From Peptoniphilus catoniae (GTDB taxonomy: Bacteria; Bacillota; Clostridia; Tissierellales; Peptoniphilaceae): DNA of 64,000 nt. Numbering within the stretch: position 1 is the stretch's first letter; the number at the start of each line of letters is the position of its first letter. The position numbers and the translations under genes are program-made. The DNA is taken from contig NZ_LR588413.1 in NCBI RefSeq assembly GCF_901447155.2, forward strand, positions 186,001-250,000, written 5' to 3'. This document shows, in pieces, positions 38,241 through 46,459 of the stretch. Below the pieces are notes generated by a model, which was given only the letters and a program-made list of their open reading frames with translations, did not search any database and was not told the DNA's origin.

Positions 38241-39896
38241 CTAATAGTATTCAATAGCAGATAAAATTTCTTCTATTTTTATCCAAACATCAGGTGTCTC
38301 AAGACCTTTTTGCCAACTGGCAACCCCTGCCAAATTATACTTATTGATAAGAAGTGTTTTATACTCAAGGCTTTTGGCATCTTCTATCCAAAGTTTATAT
38401 TTTTTACCATTCTCATTGTATTCAACATAACTTTGTTTAATTTCTTCATCCCACTTAGGGAAAAGATTTCTCTGACTTACTATACTGTTAACTTTATCCA
38501 TTGATATTGAGTTTGATTTTAAGCTATTCCCCGACTCTTCCCATAGTCTTGAATAAAACGGTATGCAAAGCACAAGTTTTTCCTTCGGAATGGTTCTAAA
38601 TAAGTTGTTTAAATTACCTTCAACCCAACTGTATTCAGCTACCGATCCCGCCTTGTCAGAGCTTGACCAGTGTTGGTCATATGCCATAACCATTACATAA
38701 TCACAAATTTCCGCAAGTTTTTTTCTGTCATAAGGCTCCTTTGTAACATCACCAGATATTTGTGGAGTAACATCTACGCTTACTATTAAACCTTCAGTTT
38801 TAAAAACCCCTGTTATCTCTCTTACAAATTGAGTAATTAAATCTCTGTCTTCTATATTAGTATGTTCAAAATCTATATTTATTCCCTTTAAATTATATTT
38901 TTTTACCAAGGCAAAGGTATTTTCTATTGCTTTTTGTCTTTTACTGCTGCTTTTTAAAACTTCATGAGTTATATCAGAGTCAAAAGAGTTATCTAAGTAA
39001 CCCCAAACATCTATGCCCATATCCTCATATCTTTTTACATACTCATATTTTCCTCTATCTGTAATATCTCCACTCTTGTTTTCTAAAGAAAACCAGGTAG
39101 GACAAATTACATTAAGTCCGGGAACTGCCTTTATATTTTCTATAGAGCTATCGCTTTGAGTTGAATATGTATAATCCCAAGTCAAATTAAGAGGCTTTTT
39201 AGCCTCTTTTTTTTGATCTTTATCAAGCTTAAATTTATTTTCAGGGAATTTTACATTTAAAAGATCTTTTCTGATGTAGCCTAAATAGCCGTCTTTTTGT
39301 CTAACCTTATAAAAATCTCCGACCTCACCATAAACATAAACTTCTTCATTGTCTTTAAGAATTGCTACTATCGGTGATTTTGTGCTATCGCTTTCTCTCA
39401 CATTTAGTCCGTCGCCTGTAGACACACCTATAGCATATTCAACATCTTCAAAGTCAAGAAGTAAAAGCTTTTTTTGATCTACATACCTAAGACTTACAGG
39501 ATAATCGTAAATAAATGACTCTATAGGCAAATAAATCTTGTCTCCCTCTTTATATGCTGCCTGTCTTAGATCTATGGTTTTCCCATTTAAATCTAAGCTT
39601 TTTTCATCAAGCTTTATTCTCTTTGTTCCAGCCTGATTTACAAGTACTATAGTTTCTTCTTTTTCATCATAATATGCTGTGTCGTCTAAATTTTCTTTTA
39701 TGTAATCCAATGACAAATAGTACATACCGTCATTTCTTGTGAAATCATCTTTATCTATGTCCTTATCTTCAGATATAAAACTGAATTCACTGTACTTCTT
39801 TGAAGTTTCTCCGGAAGGTCTCCCTTTTAAGAAATACACTCCCCCAGCTCCTCCAATTAAAAGCAGCAGGAGTAATCCAACAAAAAATTTTTTCAT
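38241..39896 (-). CDS. Secreted glycosyl hydrolase family 18 protein with stalk and SH3 domains
   Basis: Cell-surface hydrolase likely acting on peptidoglycan or chitin-like N-acetylglucosamine bonds. A signal anchor covers residues 4-24. Residues 45-155 resemble a copper-amine-oxidase-like N-terminal domain used as a binding stalk. A bacterial SH3 domain spans about 162-222 (GDGLNVRESDS). The GH18 barrel spans about 240-545, with catalytic Glu344 in LKGINIDFEHTN and the later YDQHW segment. The arrangement resembles spore-cortex or cell-wall GH18 proteins of Firmicutes. It is a monocistronic unit between rplS and the PLC-like gene; its downstream terminator is not obvious. Confidence 0.88.
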   Translation of the reverse strand: MKKFFVGLLLLLLIGGAGGVYFLKGRPSGETSKKYSEFSFISEDKDIDKDDFTRNDGMYYLSLDYIKENLDDTAYYDEKEETIVLVNQAGTKRIKLDEKSLDLNGKTIDLRQAAYKEGDKIYLPIESFIYDYPVSLRYVDQKKLLLLDFEDVEYAIGVSTGDGLNVRESDSTKSPIVAILKDNEEVYVYGEVGDFYKVRQKDGYLGYIRKDLLNVKFPENKFKLDKDQKKEAKKPLNLTWDYTYSTQSDSSIENIKAVPGLNVICPTWFSLENKSGDITDRGKYEYVKRYEDMGIDVWGYLDNSFDSDITHEVLKSSSKRQKAIENTFALVKKYNLKGINIDFEHTNIEDRDLITQFVREITGVFKTEGLIVSVDVTPQISGDVTKEPYDRKKLAEICDYVMVMAYDQHWSSSDKAGSVAEYSWVEGNLNNLFRTIPKEKLVLCIPFYSRLWEESGNSLKSNSISMDKVNSIVSQRNLFPKWDEEIKQSYVEYNENGKKYKLWIEDAKSLEYKTLLINKYNLAGVASWQKGLETPDVWIKIEEILSAIEYY

Positions 39897-39936
39897 ATAA
39901 TCTACCTCTGTTCTTATAAAATGAGTATTCTACTAC

Positions 39937-39942
39937 ATTATA
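39937..39942 (-). promoter_or_regulatory. Probable -10 element of the GH18 gene
   Basis: TATAAT on the minus strand, about 40 nt before the start codon; no convincing -35 partner. The rest of the 39897-40067 gap is AT-rich and otherwise holds only the rplS terminator. Confidence 0.35.
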
Positions 39943-40037
39943 TAGGCTAAACCTACAAATTAAAAGCATTTTATAACTTTTACTTTAAATAAGGTTTATA
40001 AATTAAATTAAAAATTTTTTAAATAATAGTTTCAACT

Positions 40038-40061
40038 AAAAAGAGACCTTTTAGGTCTCTT
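40038..40061 (-). terminator. Terminator of the ylxM-rplS operon
   Basis: AAGAGACC and GGTCTCTT flank a 5-nt loop with a following TTTAG on the minus strand, directly after the rplS stop. Confidence 0.8.
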
Positions 40062-40067
40062 AAATAA

Positions 40068-40415
40068 TTAGTAATTTGTTCTTCCTTTAACTTTAGCAGA
40101 CTTACCTTGTCTATCTCTAAGATAAAATAATTTTGCTCTTCTAACTTTACCTTTTCTTGTTATTTCAAGCTTTGATATTCTAGGTGAGTTAAGTAGGAAA
40201 GTTCTTTCTACGCCAACTCCATAGGAAAGTCTTCTAACTGTAAAAGTTTTTCTTGAACTTTCGCCTTGAATTTTAATTATGGTACCTTCAAAAACTTGAA
40301 TTCTTTCTCTTGTGCCTTCTATTATTCTGTAGTAAACTTGCACAGTATCTCCTACTTCAATATTAGGCAAATCTTTTTTTATTTGTTCAGCTTCAATTGC
40401 TCTTATTATGTCCAT
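40068..40415 (-). CDS. rplS: 50S ribosomal protein L19
   Basis: Large-subunit protein at the 30S-50S interface. The family signature is seen as [19 protein letters not shown], with the N-terminal [20 protein letters not shown] split across the beta domain and C-terminal [20 protein letters not shown]. Length 115 residues. Its start overlaps trmD by 10 nt. Last gene of the ylxM-ffh-rpsP-khpA-rimM-trmD-rplS operon. Confidence 0.97.
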   Translation of the reverse strand: MDIIRAIEAEQIKKDLPNIEVGDTVQVYYRIIEGTRERIQVFEGTIIKIQGESSRKTFTVRRLSYGVGVERTFLLNSPRISKLEITRKGKVRRAKLFYLRDRQGKSAKVKGRTNY

Positions 40416-41146
40416 TCTTTTACCTCCCCTCTTTGTATATCGGTTAGTATCTTTTTTTCATAATCATTTAATTTTTCTAAATTTATTAAATCCGACCTTT
40501 TTTCAAGAGTTAGCTTTATAGCCATGTAGGTTCTATAATCTTGAACTTTTCCATGATCTCCACTTGTAAGCACATCGGGAACCTTTAAAGAATTAAATTC
40601 TTTAGGTCTTGTATATTGAGGATATTCCAAAAGTCCCTTATTAAAGGACTCCATTAAATAAGATTCCTCACTGCTTAAAACACCTGGTAGTAATCTGACA
40701 ATACCATCTATCAGTACTAAAGACGCTACCTCTGCTCCGGTGAGTATATAGTCTCCTATAGAAATTTCTTCATCTACATAATTTTCAACAACTCTGTAGT
40801 CAATTCCTTCATAATGTCCATTTAACAAGACTAGATGTTTTTCCTTAGACAGCTCAACAAGCTTACTTTGCCTAAGTCTTGCACCATGAGGTGACAAATA
40901 TATAACCTTTGAGTCCTCATCACTTACAGACTTTATAGCTCTATATATAGGCCCTACCTGCATTAACATACCAGGACCTCCGCCATAAGGATAATCATCT
41001 ACCTTATTGTGCTTATTATCGGAAAAATCTCTAATATTAACCGAATTTATTTCTACCTTTTCACCTTTAATGGCTCTTGAAATTATACTGTAATTATTCA
41101 AAATTTCGAAAAACTCCGGAAAAAGTGTAAGGATACTGAATTTCAA
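40406..41146 (-). CDS. trmD: tRNA (guanine-N1)-methyltransferase TrmD
   Basis: SAM-dependent methylation of G37 in tRNAs with G36, preventing +1 frameshifts. The trefoil-knot motif region includes [16 protein letters not shown], the [12 protein letters not shown] segment and [13 protein letters not shown]. Length 246. It starts with TTG behind GAAGGA, overlapping the rimM stop by 4 nt. Confidence 0.97.
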   Translation of the reverse strand: MKFSILTLFPEFFEILNNYSIISRAIKGEKVEINSVNIRDFSDNKHNKVDDYPYGGGPGMLMQVGPIYRAIKSVSDEDSKVIYLSPHGARLRQSKLVELSKEKHLVLLNGHYEGIDYRVVENYVDEEISIGDYILTGAEVASLVLIDGIVRLLPGVLSSEESYLMESFNKGLLEYPQYTRPKEFNSLKVPDVLTSGDHGKVQDYRTYMAIKLTLEKRSDLINLEKLNDYEKKILTDIQRGEVKEWT

Positions 41147-41655
41147 TTTATCATTCCTTCTATAGGGTCAATAGTTATTAATTTGTTTTCTACATCAACG
41201 TTCTTTATAAAGACCGAAACTGCAGGTATATAAGACTTTTCTTTAGCTTCAGACTCAAGAACATATACATCATTGGCCGGATTATCAATAACATCGATTA
41301 TCTTGCCAAGATGTTTTCCTTTTAAATCAACTGCTTCAGACCCAATAATATCACTTACAAAATACTCTCCGGCATTAAGCTTTATCCTTTCAGAGTCGGG
41401 AACATAAATGTAACTTTCTTTAAACCCAAGAACATCATTTATGTTTTCATATCCTTTAAAGGTGATAAAAACAAATTTATTATTATCCAATACTTTAAGT
41501 ATTTCAAACTCTTTTAAGTCTTCTCCAAGGAAAACTCTATCTAAATTATAGAATCTTTCAATATCTCGAGTCATTGGCAAAACCTTAACTTCGCCTTTAA
41601 TTCCTCTAGTATTTATTATTTTACCTATTATTGAAAATTCACTTAATTTCTTCAA
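41143..41655 (-). CDS. rimM: Ribosome maturation factor RimM
   Basis: Assists 30S head assembly with S19. The N-terminal domain has GKIINTRGIKGEVKVLP, followed by a PRC-barrel domain in the C-terminal half with LGKIIDVIDNPANDVYVLE and ending IDPIEGM. Length 170. The start appears to be TTG at 41655, within the end of khpA (17-nt overlap), with a weak site, so it is likely translated by coupling. Confidence 0.93.
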   Translation of the reverse strand: MKKLSEFSIIGKIINTRGIKGEVKVLPMTRDIERFYNLDRVFLGEDLKEFEILKVLDNNKFVFITFKGYENINDVLGFKESYIYVPDSERIKLNAGEYFVSDIIGSEAVDLKGKHLGKIIDVIDNPANDVYVLESEAKEKSYIPAVSVFIKNVDVENKLITIDPIEGMIN

Positions 41656-41875
41656 TTTCTAAATTTACCCTTATGTTTTCTTTAAGAGAAATAGCTTTTA
41701 AAATAGATCTTATAGCCTTTGCAATCCTGCCTTGCTTGCCTATTATTTTACCCATATCTTTTTGGTCAACTCTAAGGGTTATTCTAAGCTCGTCTTTATC
41801 TCTTACAGATGTGATTTCTACCTTTTGAGGTTCATCTACTAAATTTTTGGCTATATATTCAATTAGTTCAACCAT
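41639..41875 (-). CDS. khpA: KH-domain RNA-binding protein KhpA
   Basis: Small single-KH-domain protein (YlqC) that pairs with KhpB in related Firmicutes to bind RNA and affect cell division and growth. The GxxG loop appears as GKIIGKQGRIAKAI. Length 78, normal. It lies between rpsP and rimM, its conserved position. khpB (jag) is not in this window. Confidence 0.95.
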   Translation of the reverse strand: MVELIEYIAKNLVDEPQKVEITSVRDKDELRITLRVDQKDMGKIIGKQGRIAKAIRSILKAISLKENIRVNLEIEEIK

Positions 41876-41894
41876 TGTTACTCCTCCATAGAAA

Positions 41895-42185
41895 TCAATT
41901 TACTTCTGACTCTTCCTCAGATTGTTTTTCTTCAACTTTAACATCGTATACGCTGTTTTCCTTGAATATTCTGTCTACTGTATCAGTGGGCTTAGCACCA
42001 TTTTTAATCCACTTATTAACTTTCTCTGAATCAACCACCACTTTTTTAGGCTCAGTAAGAGGATCGTAATATCCAATTTCTTCAATAAATCTACCATCTC
42101 TAGGGCTACGTGAATCAGCTACTACTATTCTATAAAAAGGATTCTTTTTAGCTCCCATTCTTCTTAATCTAATTTTTACTGCCAT
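41895..42185 (-). CDS. rpsP: 30S ribosomal protein S16
   Basis: Small-subunit assembly protein. The N-terminus [19 protein letters not shown] and the following [15 protein letters not shown] are diagnostic. The ATG at 42185 follows GGAGGTGAATATA; the in-frame start 15 nt upstream lies before that site and is rejected. That gives 96 residues, of which the last dozen form an acidic tail. Confidence 0.97.
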   Translation of the reverse strand: MAVKIRLRRMGAKKNPFYRIVVADSRSPRDGRFIEEIGYYDPLTEPKKVVVDSEKVNKWIKNGAKPTDTVDRIFKENSVYDVKVEEKQSEEESEVN

Positions 42186-42238
42186 TATATTCACCTCCAA
42201 ATATAAAATAAATTTATATTAATATAAATTTTAACTAC

Positions 42239-43576
42239 TTAAAAGGAAAAAGGCATTTTAAACCTACCCATTTTTGGAGATTTGCTCATTTTTCCAAACT
42301 GCTTCATCATTTTTCTCAAATCCTTAAATTGCTTTAAAAGTTTATTTACATCTACGGGACTTGTACCACTACCCTGTGCAATTCTCTTTCTTCGAGAAAT
42401 ATCAATTATTTCAGGCTTAATTCTTTCTTCTTTAGTCATTGATTTTATAATTGCTTCAACTTTTACAAATTCTTTTTCATCAATTTTAATGTTTTTAAGA
42501 GCTTTATTATTCATTCCCGGTATCATTGCAAGTATGTCTTCCAAAGGTCCCATGTTTTTCATCTGTTCCATTTGATCTAAAAAATCGTCAAAGGTAAAGG
42601 TTTGAGTCCTAAGCTTTTTCTCAAGTTCCATGGCCTTCTTTTCATCTACATGCTCTTGAGCCTTTTCAATTAAGCTTAATACATCTCCCATGCCAAGTAT
42701 CCTACTTGACATTCTATCAGGGTGAAAGCTTTCAATTTGATCAAGTTTTTCTCCTGTTGTAATGAATTTTATAGGCACGTCAGTTACAGCTCTAATTGAT
42801 AGCGCTGCTCCCCCTCTTGCATCTCCATCAAGCTTTGTAAGAATTACACCACTAAGCTTAAGCTCTTTATCAAATGCTTCTGCAACATTTACTGCATCCT
42901 GGCCTGTCATTGCATCAAGAACTAATAAAATTTCCGACGGATTTGTTTCATAAGCTATGGACTTTAACTCACTCATAAGATTCTCATCAATATGAAGTCT
43001 TCCCGCTGTATCTATTAAAACCACATCATTGCCATTTCTCTTTGCATGCTCCAAGGCAGCTTTAGATATATCTACAGGGCTTATCTTATCACCCATGGAA
43101 AACACCGGTACATCAACTTGTTCTCCGACAACCTGCAATTGTTTAATTGCTGCCGGTCTATATACGTCACAGGCAACCAGTAATGGCCTTTTTCCGGATT
43201 TTTTCATAAGCTGAGCAAGTTTTGCAGAGGTAGTTGTCTTACCTGCTCCCTGTAATCCACTCATTAGTATTACAGTGGGCTTTTTTGAATAGTCAATTTT
43301 TGCTTCCTTTTCACCCATTAGCTTAGTCAATTCATCATTTACTATCTTTATAACTTGTTGACCCGGGGTTAGAGATTCCATAACCTCAGCTCCAAGAGAC
43401 CTTTCTTTAACCTTTTTCACAAAATCCTTTACGACTTTAAAGTTAACATCCGCCTCAAGTAGAGCAAGTCTTACTTCTCTCATTGCAAGATCCAAATCTT
43501 TTTCTGACAATCTTCCTTTACCTCTAAGCTTTGCAAGAGTATTTTGAAGTTTATCAGAAAGTGATTCAAAAACCAT
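42239..43576 (-). CDS. ffh: Signal recognition particle protein Ffh
   Basis: SRP54 homologue that binds signal sequences and the SRP RNA. N domain; G domain with MSGLQGAGKTTTSAKLA, DTAGRLHIDENLM and TKLDGDARGGAAL; then a Met-rich M domain ending in KMGRFKMPFSF. Start ATG 43576 follows GAGGAGGTG; the longer reading to 43594 has no site. 445 residues. Its receptor FtsY is encoded upstream in the neighbouring operon. Confidence 0.97.
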   Translation of the reverse strand: MVFESLSDKLQNTLAKLRGKGRLSEKDLDLAMREVRLALLEADVNFKVVKDFVKKVKERSLGAEVMESLTPGQQVIKIVNDELTKLMGEKEAKIDYSKKPTVILMSGLQGAGKTTTSAKLAQLMKKSGKRPLLVACDVYRPAAIKQLQVVGEQVDVPVFSMGDKISPVDISKAALEHAKRNGNDVVLIDTAGRLHIDENLMSELKSIAYETNPSEILLVLDAMTGQDAVNVAEAFDKELKLSGVILTKLDGDARGGAALSIRAVTDVPIKFITTGEKLDQIESFHPDRMSSRILGMGDVLSLIEKAQEHVDEKKAMELEKKLRTQTFTFDDFLDQMEQMKNMGPLEDILAMIPGMNNKALKNIKIDEKEFVKVEAIIKSMTKEERIKPEIIDISRRKRIAQGSGTSPVDVNKLLKQFKDLRKMMKQFGKMSKSPKMGRFKMPFSF

Positions 43577-43577
43577 A

Positions 43578-43967
43578 TTACACCTCCTCGGCATTAAAAA
43601 TTATGGTATAAATCTCACTCAAAGTTTTATTATCAATTTCCTTTGAATTTTCCTCTAGCTTTTTAAAAAGTTCCTTGAGTTTTTTCTTATCTTCCATCTT
43701 TTTTAAGTGCTTGCTTACTAACTTAAGGCTCTTTTCATAAAATCTTAAGTTTTGCTCAGCTCTTTTAATATTATCTGACACAGCTTGTTTACTTATATTA
43801 AGCTCTTCAGCTATTTCAGTTAAAGAAAAATCATAAGCATAATACATACTAAGTGATTTTTCCTGTTTTTCAGATAAAAGATCTCTATAAAAATCCAAAA
43901 GCATATTAATTTCAAAAACATTGCTAATCAATATATCACCATAGTTCTTTCTGTCAAGTTTTATCAT
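43578..43967 (-). CDS. ylxM: YlxM/p13-like DNA-binding protein
   Basis: Small sigma-factor-like protein found next to ffh in Firmicutes; in streptococci it modulates SRP function. A sigma-70 region 4-like helix-turn-helix is seen as SLTEIAEELNISKQAVSDNI (about residues 50-70). Length 129. It begins the SRP/ribosomal operon behind a strong promoter, and its stop overlaps the Shine-Dalgarno of ffh. Confidence 0.93.
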   Translation of the reverse strand: MIKLDRKNYGDILISNVFEINMLLDFYRDLLSEKQEKSLSMYYAYDFSLTEIAEELNISKQAVSDNIKRAEQNLRFYEKSLKLVSKHLKKMEDKKKLKELFKKLEENSKEIDNKTLSEIYTIIFNAEEV

Positions 43968-43978
43968 TGACCCTACTT

Positions 43979-44008
43979 ATTATACAGATATACTTCTGCT
44001 TTTGTCAA
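43979..44008 (-). promoter_or_regulatory. Promoter of the ylxM-rplS operon
   Basis: TTGACA (44003-44008) and TATAAT (43979-43984) with an 18-nt spacer on the minus strand, about 12 nt from the ylxM start codon to the -10. The leader must therefore be very short. Confidence 0.75.
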
Positions 44009-44035
44009 TAAAAATTTAAAATATATTTTAAATTT

Positions 44036-44070
44036 AAAAAGAGATGACACAAATTGTATCATCCCTTTTT
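44036..44070 (-). terminator. Terminator after alr
   Basis: AAAAAGGGATGATAC pairs with GTGTCATCTCTTTTT (two mismatches) around a short AT loop, with a terminal T-run on the minus strand. It ends the plsX-to-alr transcription unit and overlaps the alr stop codon. Confidence 0.75.
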
Positions 44071-45244
44071 AAAACTCTTTTCTGTATTCTATAATATCAT
44101 CTATCAATCTAAATGGTTTATTATTTTTTAAGTATAATTTAGGCAACCTTGGAGAAAGATGTGTACAAAAGGAGGTTACTATTTCGTCCGCCATATTGGC
44201 AAGTTCATCTATTTCTATAAACTCTTTCCCTTGCTTTCCTACAATAACCGCCTCATCTCCCATTTTACAATCCACACCTGTTACATCTACCATAAACTGG
44301 TCCATACATATTCTACCTATTTGCCTGCACCTTTTACCGTCTATTAAAACATTTATTTTTCCACTTAGTTGTCTTATTATTCCATCTGAATATCCTATAG
44401 GCACAGTTGCAATTTTCATGTCTTCATTAGCAGTAAATGTTAATCCATAGCTAACTTTATCACCTTTTTTTATTTCTTTAACTAGGGCGATTTGTGCTTT
44501 GATTTCTCCTATAAACTCTAGTTCAAATCCCTCATACTTACTTTTAACACCCTCAGGTGAACCATATTGTATAATTCCGGGTCTTACCGCCTCAAGATTA
44601 TACTCTTTATAATTAAGCACTCCCTGAGAATTACAAATATGCCTTATTGGGATTTCTATCCCTAGAGCTTTAAGACCTTTATCCATTTCCATAAATTTAT
44701 TAAATTGTTTTTCTGTATAATCTCTATCTGTATCTGCAACTGCAAAGTGAGAAAAAATTCCTTCTATTTTCAAATTAGATAGATTATATATGTCTTTAAT
44801 TTCTTCTTGAGATTTTTTATTTACCTTAAACCCGATTCTGTTCATACCCGTATCTACAGCTATATGTATTTTAGTAATGACTCCCTTTTTAATTGCAAGC
44901 TCATTTAAGGCTTTTGCTTGATTGTAATCATAAGTACTTAATATTATATCCTCAGTAATCGCTCTATCAAATAGATAATCCGGTGTATAGCTTAAGACTA
45001 AAATCTTTATATCTTTAAATTTAGATCTAAGTTTTATTGCTTCTGTTATTGTTGCAACTGCAAAAAACTTTATTCCTTCATCTATTAGACACTCAACTAT
45101 TGTTTCTTCACCAAAGCCATAAGCATTTGATTTCACAACGGATATAATTTCCGTACCTTCATTTATATTTTCCTTTATTTTATTAATATTCCTAATTAAC
45201 TTATCAAGATCAATTTCTATCCAAGCGGGTCTAGTTAATTCCAT
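44069..45244 (-). CDS. alr: Alanine racemase
   Basis: PLP enzyme making D-alanine for peptidoglycan. The PLP Lys38 is in VVKSNAYGFG. The second catalytic residue, Tyr, is in KVSYGLTFTANEDM, near the C-terminal beta domain; GRICMDQFMVDVT follows. Length 391. It lies 9 nt after ftsY, an unusual but clear attachment to the SRP-receptor/SMC operon. Confidence 0.95.
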   Translation of the reverse strand: MELTRPAWIEIDLDKLIRNINKIKENINEGTEIISVVKSNAYGFGEETIVECLIDEGIKFFAVATITEAIKLRSKFKDIKILVLSYTPDYLFDRAITEDIILSTYDYNQAKALNELAIKKGVITKIHIAVDTGMNRIGFKVNKKSQEEIKDIYNLSNLKIEGIFSHFAVADTDRDYTEKQFNKFMEMDKGLKALGIEIPIRHICNSQGVLNYKEYNLEAVRPGIIQYGSPEGVKSKYEGFELEFIGEIKAQIALVKEIKKGDKVSYGLTFTANEDMKIATVPIGYSDGIIRQLSGKINVLIDGKRCRQIGRICMDQFMVDVTGVDCKMGDEAVIVGKQGKEFIEIDELANMADEIVTSFCTHLSPRLPKLYLKNNKPFRLIDDIIEYRKEF

Positions 45245-45253
45245 AGATTCTCC

Positions 45254-46450
45254 TTAGTCAAATATCGCATCAATAAATGAGTCCATATTAAAGTCCTGTA
45301 AGTCCTCTATCTTTTCTCCGACTCCTACAAGCTTAATAGGTATTTTAAGTTCACTTTGAAGGGCTATTACAACTCCTCCCTTAGCCGTTCCATCAAGTTT
45401 AGTAAGAGCTATTCCTGTAGGATTGCAAACTTCTTTAAAAGTTTTTGCCTGACTAATGGCGTTTTGTCCTGTTGTCGCATCAAGAACCAAAATATTTTCT
45501 CTTGCAGCTTCAGGATATTCCCTGTCTATTACTTTGTTTATTTTTTCAAGTTCCTTCATTAGATTGGCTTTATTATGAAGTCTACCTGCTGTATCGCATA
45601 TTAAAACATCCGAGTTTCTAGATTTTGCTGCAGAAATTCCGTCAAATATTACAGCTGCAGGATCCGCACCTTCTGAATGAGCTATAACTTCAACTACAGC
45701 CCTATCTCCCCATGTCTTTAACTGATCTATGGCAGCTGCTCTAAAGGTGTCTGCTGCGGCTATAAGAACTTTTTTACCTTCTGCTTTTAATCTTGCAGAA
45801 AGCTTTCCTATAGTTGTTGTCTTTCCAACACCGTTTACTCCTATTACAAGTATGATAAGTGGACTTTTATTTGATAATTCTGAATTTATATTTTTATCCA
45901 TTAGTTTTTTTACTTCTTCTTTTAGAAGTGTTTTAACTAAGGACGGATCGTTTATTTTATTTTTTATAATCGTATCTCTAAGATTATCTATTAAAGTCAT
46001 AGTAGTTGTCATGCCTACATCTGCAGATATTAAAATATCTTCCAAATCTTCTAAAAGATCATCTTCTATTTTTACGTAAGATCCTAAAATGGTGTTTATC
46101 TTAACTCCCATTTCGTTTCTGGTTTTTAAAAGACCTCGCTTTAATCTTTCAAGTAAAGGTAACTCTTTTTCAACCTCTTCAGATTCTTCCTCGAACTTTT
46201 GATCTTCTCCTTGAGCTTTTTTATCCAAGGATTCATTTTCAATTATTTTCTCTTCTTCATTGCTTTCCTTGTTTTCAAAGAATTTTTTATCAAGATTAGG
46301 TTCTTCTGAAATAGCTTCATGATTTTGTGAAAGCTCTTCACTTACATTCTCTTCTTCAACAAGTACACTTTCTTCTATTTTTTCTTTAACTTCTTCTACT
46401 GAATTTTCCTTTGTATCGTTTGAAAATTTATCCTTTATCCACTTAAACAT
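45254..46450 (-). CDS. ftsY: Signal recognition particle receptor FtsY
   Basis: Membrane-associated SRP receptor GTPase. About 105 N-terminal residues form a Glu-rich acidic A domain, followed by the NG domain with IGVNGVGKTTTIGKL, DTAGRLHNKANLM and ALTKLDGTAKGG. Length 398. It lies 9 nt after smc, in the classic rnc-smc-ftsY order. Confidence 0.97.
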   Translation of the reverse strand: MFKWIKDKFSNDTKENSVEEVKEKIEESVLVEEENVSEELSQNHEAISEEPNLDKKFFENKESNEEEKIIENESLDKKAQGEDQKFEEESEEVEKELPLLERLKRGLLKTRNEMGVKINTILGSYVKIEDDLLEDLEDILISADVGMTTTMTLIDNLRDTIIKNKINDPSLVKTLLKEEVKKLMDKNINSELSNKSPLIILVIGVNGVGKTTTIGKLSARLKAEGKKVLIAAADTFRAAAIDQLKTWGDRAVVEVIAHSEGADPAAVIFDGISAAKSRNSDVLICDTAGRLHNKANLMKELEKINKVIDREYPEAARENILVLDATTGQNAISQAKTFKEVCNPTGIALTKLDGTAKGGVVIALQSELKIPIKLVGVGEKIEDLQDFNMDSFIDAIFD

Positions 46451-46459
46451 AGTTGCCTC